Shown in pieces: positions 1 through 9,451 of a DNA stretch of 64,000 nt (its first letter is position 1; every line of letters starts with the position of its first letter). The notes beneath the pieces are model-generated. The model was given only the letters and a program-made list of their open reading frames with translations, ran no database searches and was not told the origin of the DNA. Source of the DNA: Candidatus Opimibacter iunctus (GTDB taxonomy: Bacteria; Bacteroidota; Bacteroidia; Chitinophagales; Saprospiraceae); the NCBI GenBank assembly GCA_016716665.1, contig JADJVH010000006.1:248001-312000 (forward strand). Reading direction: 5' to 3'. Position numbers and translations under genes: made by a program.

Positions 1-1
1 C

Positions 2-478
2 AAATTGTTCAAGCGCCACCCGGACGCATCCATTACCTGGGCACACATCGGGTTGGGCCGCATCGTCAAACCGCCTCTGGAGTATGGAAAATTCTTTGAA
101 AGGATCCTGGCGGACCCTGAATTGAAGCACGTCAATTTTGATATTTCCTGGGATGAAGTGGCCAAATACCTGATGCAGGATGACCAGGCTATTACCAATA
201 CAGCACGCATTATCAATATGTATCCTGACCGGTTCCTCTTTGGCACAGACAATGTAGCTCCGACAAGCCAGGAGAAACATTTAGCGGTTTATCACATGTA
301 TGACCCGTTATGGAAATTATTAACTCCTGAAGCCAGTTACCGGGTACGGTTGGGAAATTACGAGCGCTTATTTGATGCTGCCGCAAAGAAAGTCCGGGCC
401 TGGGAGGCGGCCAATGTAGGTGCGCCCAAAAAGGCACCCTCACACTCTCCGGCATCCGGCGTAAGGAAGAGTGAATAG
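2..478 (+). CDS. Amidohydrolase family protein, C-terminal part (start outside window)
   Basis: The reading frame is open from the first bases, so the start lies upstream and only about 158 C-terminal residues are seen. The sequence resembles the end of amidohydrolase_2-type metal-dependent hydrolases (COG2159): a conserved His in TWAHIG, then a strand ending in LFGTDN, where the Asp would be a metal ligand of the TIM barrel, followed by a C-terminal helix around NYERLF. A basic, Ser/Pro-rich tail (AAKKVRAWE onward) follows. The substrate cannot be inferred. The next gene starts 54 bp downstream on the same strand. Confidence 0.7.
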   Translation, partial: KLFKRHPDASITWAHIGLGRIVKPPLEYGKFFERILADPELKHVNFDISWDEVAKYLMQDDQAITNTARIINMYPDRFLFGTDNVAPTSQEKHLAVYHMYDPLWKLLTPEASYRVRLGNYERLFDAAAKKVRAWEAANVGAPKKAPSHSPASGVRKSE

Positions 479-532
479 CGATCAATACAAAGGGAAGTTT
501 TCATTTTACTGTCAATTCGCAGAACCAAAACT

Positions 533-1834
533 ATGGCACCAGCAAATCGTATTCTAGTCTCCTTTATCCTCTTCGCAATTGTGATGTATTCAGGAGGTTT
601 GTTTGCCCAGGCAAATACTAACCTGGAGGAGGAAAAATTTGGAACCTACAAACCCAACGCAGGTTTCAGGCTCGCGACCACCGACAAAGGGGTGCTTAAC
701 TTCCGGATATATACTTACCTCAGGTATCTAAACCAGAAAGACCTTGATTCTACTTATACTAATACTTCAGGGACAACACTTATTGATCAACGGCAGGATG
801 TGCAGGTCAATAAAGTGAATATTCAGTTTAATGGCTGGATCATGGATCCAAGATTGAAGTACCTCTTCTATGTCTGGACCAATAACACAGCACAGGGCCA
901 GACTTCCCAGGTCGTTGTAGCCGGAAACCTGCAGTATGCCTTCAATAAGTATATTACGGTTGGGGGTGGTATCAATTCATTGCCCGGCGTCAGGAGTACG
1001 GAGGGGAATTTTCCATTCTGGCTTACGATAGATAATCGCCTTTCTGCAGATGAGTTTTTCAGACCTTCCTATACAACAGGTATATGGGCCAGGGGATCCA
1101 TCATCGACGGATTGCAATACAATATCATGCTTGGAAACAACCTGAGTCAACTAGGTATTGATGCCGGGCAGCTCGATCCTGATTTCAATACATTTTCCGG
1201 TGCGCTGACCTGGTTTCCAACTACCGGTGAATATGGGTTGAACAGCAATTTTGGTGATTTTGAAAATCATGAGGAAGTCGCCACCAGGCTAGGCGCTCAC
1301 TACAGCAGGAGTGATGAAAACCGCCAGGGTGTTCCTGCCTCTGAGGCTTTTGAAAATGTCACCATTCGTTTATCTGACGGAAGTGTCATATTTAATAATG
1401 GTGTTTTTGGACAAGGTATACGGGTGGATGATGCCACCTATCATATGGCCAGTTTTGATGCGGGGGCCAAGTACAAAGGCTTTTCTATAGAAGGAGAATA
1501 TTATCTGCGCAGTGTTAACAATCTTACCGGTATTGGAACTGATGCATTGACATTTGATGCGCTGAAGGATAACGGATTTCAACTACAGGCATCTGCTATG
1601 GTCATTGACAAAACCTTGCAGGTCTATGGGACATATTCTAAGATCAATGGTGAATATGGTGATCCATACGATATTCGTGCCGGCGTGAATTGGTTTCCAT
1701 GGAAAAACTATGTAGTACGGTGGAATTTTGAATTTATCAACACCCATCATATTCCAGTCGGTGGATTGTCCTTGCCCTATCCCATTGGAGGTACGGGTAA
1801 CATCTTCTACAGTAATTTCCAGGTCAATTTCTAA
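533..1834 (+). CDS. Outer-membrane porin, phosphate-selective porin O/P-like
   Basis: 433 residues. An N-terminal hydrophobic signal peptide ends near GLFAQA (about residues 20-27). The rest is made of alternating amphipathic strands rich in Gly, Asn, Tyr and Phe and ends in an aromatic residue (QVNF), as expected for a beta-barrel inserted by the Bam complex. The pattern (an early FRIYTYLRYLNQ strand, WIMDPRLKYLFYVWT, then repeated long strands) resembles OprP/OprO-type porins common in Bacteroidota. The likely role is solute diffusion across the outer membrane; specificity is unknown. It follows the amidohydrolase and may be co-transcribed with it. Confidence 0.65.
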   Translation: MAPANRILVSFILFAIVMYSGGLFAQANTNLEEEKFGTYKPNAGFRLATTDKGVLNFRIYTYLRYLNQKDLDSTYTNTSGTTLIDQRQDVQVNKVNIQFNGWIMDPRLKYLFYVWTNNTAQGQTSQVVVAGNLQYAFNKYITVGGGINSLPGVRSTEGNFPFWLTIDNRLSADEFFRPSYTTGIWARGSIIDGLQYNIMLGNNLSQLGIDAGQLDPDFNTFSGALTWFPTTGEYGLNSNFGDFENHEEVATRLGAHYSRSDENRQGVPASEAFENVTIRLSDGSVIFNNGVFGQGIRVDDATYHMASFDAGAKYKGFSIEGEYYLRSVNNLTGIGTDALTFDALKDNGFQLQASAMVIDKTLQVYGTYSKINGEYGDPYDIRAGVNWFPWKNYVVRWNFEFINTHHIPVGGLSLPYPIGGTGNIFYSNFQVNF

Positions 1835-2197
1835 GCCAAACTTCCTCATCAACTGCCAATCCGATGATGGCGCATCCTTTATAAGTTAATCCGAAGAGAT
1901 GATGTCGATTGTCTGGTGGATTTAGCAAGACCATCTCAGACTTTGCTTCAATTAATTGGAGGCTAACCTGATGTGCTATTTCATTGGTTTACAATGAACT
2001 ATTCGTAAGCAAACGTATACTTCCGTATGCTTACGCAAGTAAACGTAAAATAGACGAATCTTCCCCTGGCGCTGACCCCAGTTTTGCAGCGTCATCCGGC
2101 ATCTGCCTTCTGCTTAGTTCTTCCCTGAATGTATAGTGCAGGTAACATGACGGATGAATGCAGAAACCATTTTATTCATTTCAATTTTATTTTACTT
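1835..2197. other. Intergenic region between porin and ssb, with a small dyad
   Basis: I find no convincing gene here. At 2004-2035 an inverted repeat pairs CGTAAGC with GCTTACG around a CGTATAC/CGTATGC core, and the motif AAACGTA recurs nearby at 2011 and 2041. This could be an operator or an attenuator hairpin upstream of ssb, but nothing more specific can be said. The stretch shows no strong TAnnTTTG promoter element. Confidence 0.35.
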
Positions 2198-2563
2198 ATG
2201 AGCACTTTAGCTGACAACCGCGTACTATTACTCGGCTTCCTTGGTCAGGACGTAGACCTTCGTGAACTTTCCCGTGGCAATAAGCTGGCCCGCCTATCGC
2301 TTGCCACAAGCGATTTTCGAAAAGCTCCCAATGGCCAGACAGAAAAAATAACAACATGGCACAACCTGGTGGCATGGGGCAAAACAGCCGAGCAGATGAG
2401 CGAACTCCTTCGTAAAGGCCAGAAGGTCTTTATTGATGGCAAGATCGTGTACCGTCAGTATGAAACCAAAGCAGGGGAGAAGAGGAGCCAGACGGATATC
2501 GTTGTCAATTCCTTCAGGAAGGTGGAGAAGGAAGAAACCATGGAACAATTGGCCGTGGTCTGA
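2198..2563 (+). CDS. ssb: Single-stranded DNA-binding protein
   Basis: 121 residues from the ATG at 2198. An earlier in-frame ATG at 2129 would add a 23-residue tail unlike any SSB. The OB fold spans about residues 1-105: NRVLLLGFLGQDV at the start, then LARLSLATS, a WHNLVAWGKTAE strand typical of SSB, and KGQKVFIDGKI. SSB coats single-stranded DNA in replication, repair and recombination. The protein is short and lacks a long acidic C-terminal tip (it ends EQLAVV), so it may be a second, specialised SSB and not the main replicative one. Confidence 0.88.
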   Translation: MSTLADNRVLLLGFLGQDVDLRELSRGNKLARLSLATSDFRKAPNGQTEKITTWHNLVAWGKTAEQMSELLRKGQKVFIDGKIVYRQYETKAGEKRSQTDIVVNSFRKVEKEETMEQLAVV

Positions 2564-2578
2564 CCATTCTCTGATTTG

Positions 2579-2627
2579 CCCCGGGAGGGTGGTCAAATAC
2601 TATTTGATTTTATGCACCCTTCCGGGG
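2579..2627 (+). terminator. Hairpin after ssb, probable terminator or REP-like unit
   Basis: CCCCGGGAGGGTG (2579-2591) pairs with CACCCTTCCGGGG (2615-2627), a 13-bp stem with one G-T wobble and a 23-base loop, followed by an AT-rich stretch. It starts 15 bp after the ssb stop, which fits a terminator. Its CCCC/GGGG character also recalls the repeats that begin at 2656. Confidence 0.45.
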
Positions 2628-2655
2628 TTAATTATTACCCATGTACTTATCGCTA

Positions 2656-2823
2656 AACATTTCGCCCCGATGGGGCTTCAGACATTCCGCTCCGATGGAG
2701 CTGAGATATTTGTTGGGATTTGGTGCTACAGACATGACGCTCCTATGGAGCTATCGATTTTGTCAATCTGGAAACCCCATCGGGGCGAAATGTTTGTAAC
2801 CATGGAAATCGATGAGTTGTTAT
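2656..2823. repeat. Left 168-bp flanking repeat of the transposase element
   Basis: This aligns by eye over its full length with 3493-3661, with scattered substitutions only. It contains three palindromic cores: GCCCCGATGGGGC, GCTCCGATGGAGC and GCTCCTATGGAGC. The last arm is CCCCATCGGGGCGAAATG, so the outer arms are inverted copies of each other. Confidence 0.85.
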
Positions 2824-2942
2824 AGCCCCATCGGGGCGAAATGTCTGTAACCGTGGAAATCGATGCGTTGTTATAGCCCCATCGGGGCGATATGTCTGTA
2901 GCTGTGGAAATCGTAAGGATAATTAGCCCCATAGGGGCGAAA
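2772..2942. repeat. 51-bp tandem repeats (three units plus a partial fourth)
   Basis: Units begin near 2772, 2823, 2874 and 2924. Each carries CCCCATCGGGGCGAAATG followed by a conserved TGTAACCGTGGAAATCGATG-like segment, so the whole 51 bp is conserved and there is no variable spacer. The spacing is 51, 51 and 50 bp. The last unit stops after its palindrome, about 50 bp before the transposase start. Confidence 0.85.
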
Positions 2943-2989
2943 TGTTTGATGGTTCTGGGCCTATCAAATTCACCAATAATTCCAATAAC

Positions 2990-3451
2990 ATGCCTAACAC
3001 CTATACCCAACTTTATATCCAATTTGTATTTGCTGTCCAAAACAGAGAAGCAATGATTCGGGAACCCATCCGAGAAGAAATACAAAAATATCTTACAGGA
3101 ATTGTCAGGAACAACCAACATAAAATGCTAGCGGTCTATTGTATGCCTGATCATGCACATGTATTTGTCGGTCTCAACCCAAATCAATCAATCTCAAGTC
3201 TGGCTAATGATCTTAAATCGAATTCATCAAGATGGATTAACAGCGAAAAACTTTGTAGGTCCCGCTTTAACTGGCAAAATGGCTTTGGTGCTTTTTCATA
3301 CCACAAAAGCATGCTTTCTACAATATGCAATTATATCGATACACAGAAGGAGCATCATCAAAAGCGAAGTTTCAAGAATGAATATCTTGATCTGTTGCAT
3401 GAATTTGATGTGGATTTTAATGATCAATACCTGTTTGAATTCTTCGATTGA
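2990..3451 (+). CDS. REP-associated tyrosine transposase-like protein (Y1_Tnp/HUH)
   Basis: 153 residues from the ATG at 2990; the preceding in-frame codons derive from the flanking repeat. The HUH motif is His55-Ala-His57 in PDHAHVFVG. The catalytic tyrosine is probably Tyr115 in YIDTQ, the usual YxxxQ helix. This family nicks single-stranded DNA at hairpins and forms a 5' phosphotyrosine. No TnpB or other accessory gene is present, as is usual for domesticated REP-associated copies. All visible key residues are intact, so it may be active. Confidence 0.88.
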   Translation: MPNTYTQLYIQFVFAVQNREAMIREPIREEIQKYLTGIVRNNQHKMLAVYCMPDHAHVFVGLNPNQSISSLANDLKSNSSRWINSEKLCRSRFNWQNGFGAFSYHKSMLSTICNYIDTQKEHHQKRSFKNEYLDLLHEFDVDFNDQYLFEFFD

Positions 3452-3492
3452 AACAATTGCGATCCGCACACATGGCGGGCACGTGGGGGATT

Positions 3493-3661
3493 AACATTTC
3501 GCCCCGATGGGGCTACAAACATGCCGCTCCCATGGAGCTGGGATATTTGCTGGGATTTGGTGCTACAGACATGACGCTCCTATGGAGCTATCGATTTTGG
3601 CAATCTGGTAAGCCTCATCGGGGCGAAATGTCTCTAGCTGTGGAAATCGATGAGATTTATT
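3493..3661. repeat. Right 168-bp flanking repeat of the transposase element
   Basis: This is the direct repeat of 2656-2823, in the same orientation and with the same three palindromic cores and the shared segment TGGGATTTGGTGCTACAGAC. An additional degenerate unit, CCCCATTGGGGCGAGATG, follows at 3664-3681. Confidence 0.85.
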
Positions 3662-3681
3662 AACCCCATTGGGGCGAGATG

Positions 3682-3874
3682 TTTATGAAAGGCAATGGGA
3701 AACAGCCAATATCCGGCGGCTTGGGGGCGTTAAATGAGGAAATGTGAGAAATTCACATTATTTATTATCTTAATTTATAACTTATTCATAATTTTGGGTT
3801 TGTGTGTAAATAATCATCCCCTTGACCCGAATATTGGGATTTGCGATATCCGGGGGATAAACGGTTAATGATCA
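3682..3874. other. AT-rich intergenic region upstream of the TPR gene
   Basis: With the right flank, this makes a gene-free stretch from 3452 to 3874. No open frame looks coding. TAATTTTG at 3789-3796 matches the Bacteroidota -7 element TAnnTTTG exactly, but no good TTTG lies 19 bp upstream. It is a weak promoter candidate for the TPR gene at 3875. Confidence 0.3.
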
Positions 3875-6800
3875 ATGACAAATGAATTGAGAAAATATTT
3901 TGCCAATACCCGATTCATTCGGTTCCTGGTAGCAGGCTTGTTAGTGCTGACTGCTGGGTTGGGGCAAAGTCAACAGACGGTCCTGTACCGGAATGCAGAG
4001 ATTGATTTCACTAATCTGGTCAAGGAATACGACCAGGGCCTCTATGGGCGATGTATCAGGTCTGCTGACAAGTACATGGAGCTTTATAAAGACCCTGTTT
4101 TCGAACAGTTTACCCTGGAAGCGGAATTGTTGAAATTGAAAGCAGGCCTCCGAACGGGCTCACCGGGAAGTATAGACCAGGTATTTGCATTTTCTGAAGA
4201 CACCAGGCCTGATCCGGTGTCAGAGCAGGCTATTCTGTTGATCGGGGAAGATAAGTATGATCGCAGGGAGTATGAAGACGCCATCAAATACCTGAGTATG
4301 GTGGATGGAAGCGCACTCAGGCCTGAGGAAAGATCATCCCTCAACTTCAAGCTCGGATATGTCCTTTTTGTCCGGAAGGAATTTGACAGGGCCGCTGAAC
4401 TTTTTGATGAGACCAGGGAGATCAGGGATAAGTACTACTATCCCTCGAACTATTACTTTGGTATGACCCAGTATTTCAAAGGCAACTACCCTGAAGCAAT
4501 AAGGAGTTTTGAACGTGTAGCACCTTCTACGTTCTACAAGGATTATATCCCTTATTACATCACCCAGATTTACTTCAGCACCAAGGACTACCAGAAAGTG
4601 ATCGGCTACGGCAACCAGGCCATCAATACCCCTTCGGTTCTCAATAAAACGGAAATCCGGCAGCTTATCGGCCAGGCCTATTTTGAGACTGGTGATTATG
4701 CTGCTGCCATTCCGCATCTTGAATTTGTTGAAAAGGAATCTGCCAAACTCAGGACCGATGATTTCTACCAGCTCGGCATGGCTTACTATCATACCGGGCA
4801 GTTTAAGGAAGCAATTCCCGTCCTCGGGCAAATCCGAAATGAGACCGGGGTCAAAGCCCATTATGCCAATTATTACCTGGCCCAGTGCTATCTCAAGACA
4901 GGTGATAAGATTTCCGCCCGCAACAGCCTGATGAATGCCTCCCATATGGAAGATGTACCTTCCCTGGCCATCGAATCTACGTTTCATTATGGCCGTCTAA
5001 GTGCTGAAGCAGGGGATGATGTGGAAGCTATTCGTGTACTCCAGACGATACCTTCATCTGCGCCTCAATATGCAGATGCGCAGACTACACTTGCAGGCAT
5101 CTTGACCAATACCAATGATTACAACCTTGCTATTGAGCAATTGGAGGCAATGAAATCGTTATCCCCTGCCTTAAAAGGAGCCTATCAAAAAGTTTGCCTT
5201 TACAGGGCTGAGCAATTAATCCAGGAAGGAAAACAGCTGAAGCCCTTGTGCTTTTTGACAAGTCACTTACTCAACCAGTTGATAAAAGTATTGAGGCCAG
5301 GGCCTACTTCTGGAAGGGGGAAACCGCTCACTATAGCGGCAACTATAACGAAAGTATAAAGTGGTATAACCAGTATTTTACTATATCGCCATCTCCTTCT
5401 GCGATGCCCCCAAATCAGGGGAAAGCGATAGCCCAGTATAACCAGGGATATAATTACCTGCGCAATGCCAATTATACAGAAGCGCAGCAATTGTTTGAAG
5501 AATCTGCATTGGCATTGAGTTCAGTAAAAGATATCGCTGATCCCTCATATCTTATCAAGAGCCAGGTTTATCCGGATGTGATCCTGCGTGCAGGAGACTG
5601 TGCATTCAAGCGTAACCAGTATGACAAAGCCAATTTCTATTATGACCAATCGATAATGTCCGCATATCCCGGTAATGATTATGCGGAATATCAGAAAGCC
5701 ATCATCAAGGGATTACAAAAGCAACCCTTGGAGAAAATTAAACTCCTGGAAGCATTAGTAAAAGACATTCCCCAATCCGCATGGGCAGATGATGCCCTCT
5801 TCCAGGCAGGAAACACTTACCAGGATGAAGGGCAAACAGCGAAAGCCATAGCTTCTTATGAACAATTGGTGAAACAGTATAAGCAGAATAGTCCACTGCT
5901 GATGCCCGCCATCTTACGGCTCGGACTGTTGTCCTACAACGGCGGACAGTTTGAAAACTCACTGACTTATTATAAGTCTGTCTTTCAGTACAACCCTGAT
6001 CCCGAGACTTCAAAGGAAGCGATAGCGGCTATACAGGAGATCTATGTCAATGAGTTGGACAAGCCAGATGCATTTTTTGCCTTTGCCGAAACCATCCCAG
6101 GCTATTCCGTTTCAGGTGCTGAGAAAGATTCCATCCTATACTCTGCCGCTGAAAACTTTTATGCTCTCGGACAATATGAAAAGGCAGCAGAATCCCTGCA
6201 GAAGTATATTACAGAATATCCTAAAGGGCTGTATTCATTAAAGGCCCGATATCTGCGGGCTGAATCTCTTTCCCTGATCAAGCGATATGATGATGCGCTG
6301 ATAGGCTATGAGACGGTGATCGACCAGGGACAAAGTAGTTATTATGCCACATCATTATACAAAGCTGCACTCATAGCCTATAATCAAAAACAGGATATGG
6401 CCAGGGCGTATAAGCATTATCTCGCATTTATTCCATTGGCAGATACCGAAGAAAAGGCCTATCAGGCAACCCTTGGCGCCTTGCGGTGTGCCTACAAGCT
6501 AGAGGACGCTGAAGACGTCTATGCGATGTCCGCAGCTGTTATCCATCCATCCCAGGGCTACAGATGATATGCGTGCGCTGGCTAATTACTATACAGCCAA
6601 AACAGCTTACCAGGAGGAGAAACTTGACAAGGCATTGCCTGCCTTTAATGCGGTCATCAAGGTCAATAGTGCAGAACTCGCGGCCGAATCGAGATATTTT
6701 ATTGCTTCCATTTATGAAAAGAAAGGTGAGCACGAAGTAGCTGCGAAATTGGCTGAAGAATCAGCCAGGGCAAATGTTGGTTACCCGTTTTGGGTGGCGA

Positions 6801-7024
6801 AATCCCTGATGCTCCTTTCAGATATCCAGTTCAACGCAGGAGACTTACTCAATGCAAGGGCGATTATGGAAGCAATCACTGAAAACTTCCAGGGCGATGA
6901 AGTGATCATGAAAGAAGCAACTGAGAAGTTGGATCGGATCAAAAAGGAAGAAGAGGCACAGAGCCGGATAAAACCTCAAGGGGGTGATACCCTTGAATTG
7001 CAACAAAATCCAAAAAAAGACTAA
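3875..7024 (+). CDS. Large tetratricopeptide-repeat protein (about 1049 residues), split by two indels
   Basis: Three overlapping frames (3875-5359, 5248-6567, 6521-7024) read as one TPR solenoid after two corrections. Restoring one A in the run at 5230-5233 joins EQLIQEGK to TAEALVLFDKSL. Removing one of three ATCC copies at 6541-6552 joins AAVIHP to RATDDMRALAN. A hydrophobic N-terminal segment ending near LTAGLGQSQQ suggests export. Repeated helices of the type YEDAIKYLS, YPEAIRSFERV and YEKAAESLQKY run along the whole length, so it probably acts as a periplasmic or outer-membrane scaffold. The barrel gene starts 9 bp downstream, which suggests a co-transcribed pair. Confidence 0.75.
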
Positions 7025-7033
7025 GGACCGGAT

Positions 7034-8637
7034 ATGAGATACAACATCATCAGCATATTGTTGCTTTGGGCATCTGCAGCGGGAGCGCAGACAGAGCTGC
7101 CTTCCGGAAAGATTGAAGTGATCAAGGATTTTGAAGTTCGCCTCACCGAAACAAAGAAGATCAGGATCGTGCCGCAGCCGGTACCTATTGATTCTGCCGT
7201 CAGGAGATATGATTACAAGCTTCTGGCACCTTCACCATCTATTGAGTACCTGATCCCGGAGATCAAGCCACTCGCCATTAATCCTGAAAAGAAACCGGTG
7301 TATTATCCTTTGTATGTAAAGGCAGGATTTGGAAGTCCCAATTCTTTGCTGGGAATGGCCTCATATGATCATGTGGCAAGCGAAAAATTTCAGTGGGGAG
7401 TAGACTTGAGGCATTTAAGTGCAAACAATAAGAAAATTGAATTACAGAAGTTTTCTGACAGCAGGGGGCGTATTGATGGCAGATATCTGCTGAATGAGCA
7501 CACTCAGATAGATGGATATGTTGATGGACATTATGAGACCGTGTACTTTTATGGAGCTGAATTTATCCCTTCCAATCCTGATGCGTTGAAACGGCATTAC
7601 AATCGGTATGATGCCCATTTTTCCATCGCCAAACCATATTCACCAGAGACAAGTTTCAGTTATAAGGCCTTCCTCCAGTATCTCACTGATACAGATGATC
7701 TCGGTTCCAGGGAAACAGGCTTTAAGGCAGGCGGTGAAGTCAAAAGCGCCTTTGGAAAAGCGGCATATCCGTTGGGCATAAGTGTCCTTGCTGACCTTTC
7801 AAAACTCGTCCACACCGAAACGCACAGCCTGAATAACCTTTTGATAGAGCCGTATGTTGAATACTATCTTGGTGATTTGAGCCTGCATGTCGGAGCGATA
7901 GCCCTTTTGCGTAAGCCCCAAAGCGAAATATTACCTGCTCTTGAACTATCCTTTCCTTTGTTTTCCCGGCGTCTTACCCTCATTGCCGGCTGGCAAGGGG
8001 AAACAGAAAAAATAATTTTCATTTTCTTTCTTCCTATAACCCTTACATCAGTACTCGTCTTGATAGCCTTAACACAATGGTATCCAGGAGATTGTATGGC
8101 GGTGTGAAGGGCAATTCAGGGACGCTTGTCTTTGCCTTGACCGGAGGATACACATCGTTCGAGGGGATGGCTTTTTACCTGCAGGATGAGGATAATGAGG
8201 AGCAGTTCCTGCCGGTTTATGATGATGGCTCTTATCTTGGTATCGAAGGATCCATCAAGTTTGAATTACTCAAGTTTGTTGTTTTACGTGCCCAACTTTC
8301 CCAGCGGTTTTATATGCCGGACCATGAGGCCAAGCCCTGGCATGTGCCTTCACTTGATTTTAGCGGACAAATGACATATTCAGGAGGAGGGGATACCTAT
8401 CATGTCTCTGTGTTATTTAATCTCGAAAATGGGTTGCCTTACAGGACTGTAGGGGGGACAGAAAAGGTATTAGATCCCTTGATTGATTTAAATCTGCACG
8501 GTGACTATTATTTCTCCAAATCTTTTGGTGTCTTTGCAGAGGTGAATAATATCCTGGGCAATAACAGGGAACGTTGGGTAAATTATCCAAGTTTCGGATT
8601 CAATGCCAAGGCAGGCATATTATTCCGCTTACCTTAG
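7034..8637 (+). CDS. Outer-membrane beta-barrel protein (TonB-receptor-like), one frameshift
   Basis: Two frames (7034-8107 and 8077-8637) join if one A is added to the six-A run at 8007-8012. The product then reads through KNNFHFLSSYNPYIS and continues for about 534 residues. A signal peptide ends at ASAAGAQ. The rest is strand-rich (YVKAGFGSPNSLLG, HYNRYDAHFSIA) and ends FRLP; the last part, with FGVFAEVNNILGN, looks like the final strands of a TonB-dependent receptor barrel. No plug domain is recognisable. Its partner is probably the TPR protein immediately upstream. The substrate is unknown. Confidence 0.6.
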
Positions 8638-8710
8638 TGGATGGATTATATGAGAGCAATTGATAGGAACATAAATCAGGAGTCGTGCTGGAAATAAGTA
8701 AACTACAATC

Positions 8711-9451
8711 ATGAGATTTGGGTTAATCGGATATCCATTGGGTCATTCTTTTTCGAAAGAATATTTTACAGAGAAATTTCATCAGTTGGGACTGGAAGGT
8801 TATACCTATGACCTTTTCCCGATAGCAGAAATGCATGATGTCCTTGACATCCTGAAGAGCGACATTGTTGGGTTGAATATTACGATTCCATATAAGACAA
8901 GCATCCTTGACTATCTCAGCGATATCCATCCCCAGGCATTGCAGATAGGGGCCGTAAACACCATTGCAAAGACCGGCCATAATTCATGGAAGGGCTTTAA
9001 TACGGATGCCAGTGGGTTCAGGCAATGTGTCCAGCATTGGTTTGGCAGTGAGCCTCTTCCCGAGCGTGCTTTGATCCTGGGATCCGGAGGGACTTCAAAG
9101 GCAATCCAATTCATTTTATCTGATCTGGGAGTTAAATCTACTGTTGTTTCGAGTAGTGGTAAGGGGGATATGCCGTATGCAGCATTGTCGGAGGAAGTCA
9201 TCAGAAGCCATCAGTTGATTGTCAATACGACGCCACTAGGTATGTATACGGACCTTTTATCTTGTCCGGACATTCCATATGAATTCATTTCCAGTCAGCA
9301 TTGGGTATTTGATGTCATCTACAATCCGGCCAATACACTATTTTTGAGGCGAAGTCAGCAAATGGGCGCCAAAACAAAAAATGGCCTCGAAATGCTGTAC
9401 CTCCAGGCAGATCATGCCTGGGAAATCTGGAAACATTATGGTAACTTCTGA
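8711..9451 (+). CDS. aroE: Shikimate dehydrogenase
   Basis: 246 residues. The enzyme reduces 3-dehydroshikimate to shikimate with NADPH in aromatic amino acid synthesis. The substrate-binding N-terminus shows GYPLGHSFS, the catalytic Lys lies in NITIPYK, and the conserved GAVNTI and NTDASGF follow. The nucleotide-binding half has LGSGGTSKA, then NTTPLGM, and ends with the conserved NGLEMLYLQA. Length is slightly below the usual 260-280, as is common in Bacteroidota. The next gene starts inside its last codons, so the two are translationally linked. Confidence 0.95.
   Translation: MRFGLIGYPLGHSFSKEYFTEKFHQLGLEGYTYDLFPIAEMHDVLDILKSDIVGLNITIPYKTSILDYLSDIHPQALQIGAVNTIAKTGHNSWKGFNTDASGFRQCVQHWFGSEPLPERALILGSGGTSKAIQFILSDLGVKSTVVSSSGKGDMPYAALSEEVIRSHQLIVNTTPLGMYTDLLSCPDIPYEFISSQHWVFDVIYNPANTLFLRRSQQMGAKTKNGLEMLYLQADHAWEIWKHYGNF

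Larger units (their letters stand above)
2656..3681 (+). mobile_element. REP-associated (IS200/IS605-like) transposase element with palindromic flanks
   Basis: A Y1/HUH transposase gene is flanked by two near-identical direct repeats of about 168 bp (2656-2823 and 3493-3661). Each begins with CATTTCGCCCCGATGGGGCT and ends with its complement-like arm, so each can fold into a large imperfect hairpin. The left side carries extra 51-bp units and the right side ends with one more partial unit (3664-3681). Such an arrangement resembles REPtron/BIME structures, in which the transposase recognises hairpin ends. The outer limits are set by the last recognisable repeat unit. Confidence 0.7.

Noticed and set aside
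2772..2942. CRISPR-like array of 51-bp units
   Set aside because: The whole unit is conserved, including the part between palindromes, so there are no unique spacers; no cas gene is near; the units belong to the transposase element.
2433..3121. Reading frames through the palindromic repeats (2433-2825 and 2726-3121)
   Set aside because: Their translations are repeats of the form HFAPMGL encoded by the repeat units themselves; they overlap ssb or the transposase.
4334..4987. 217-residue minus-strand reading frame
   Set aside because: It is fully opposite the TPR gene and its translation has no motif or repeat pattern; the plus strand has clear TPR periodicity.
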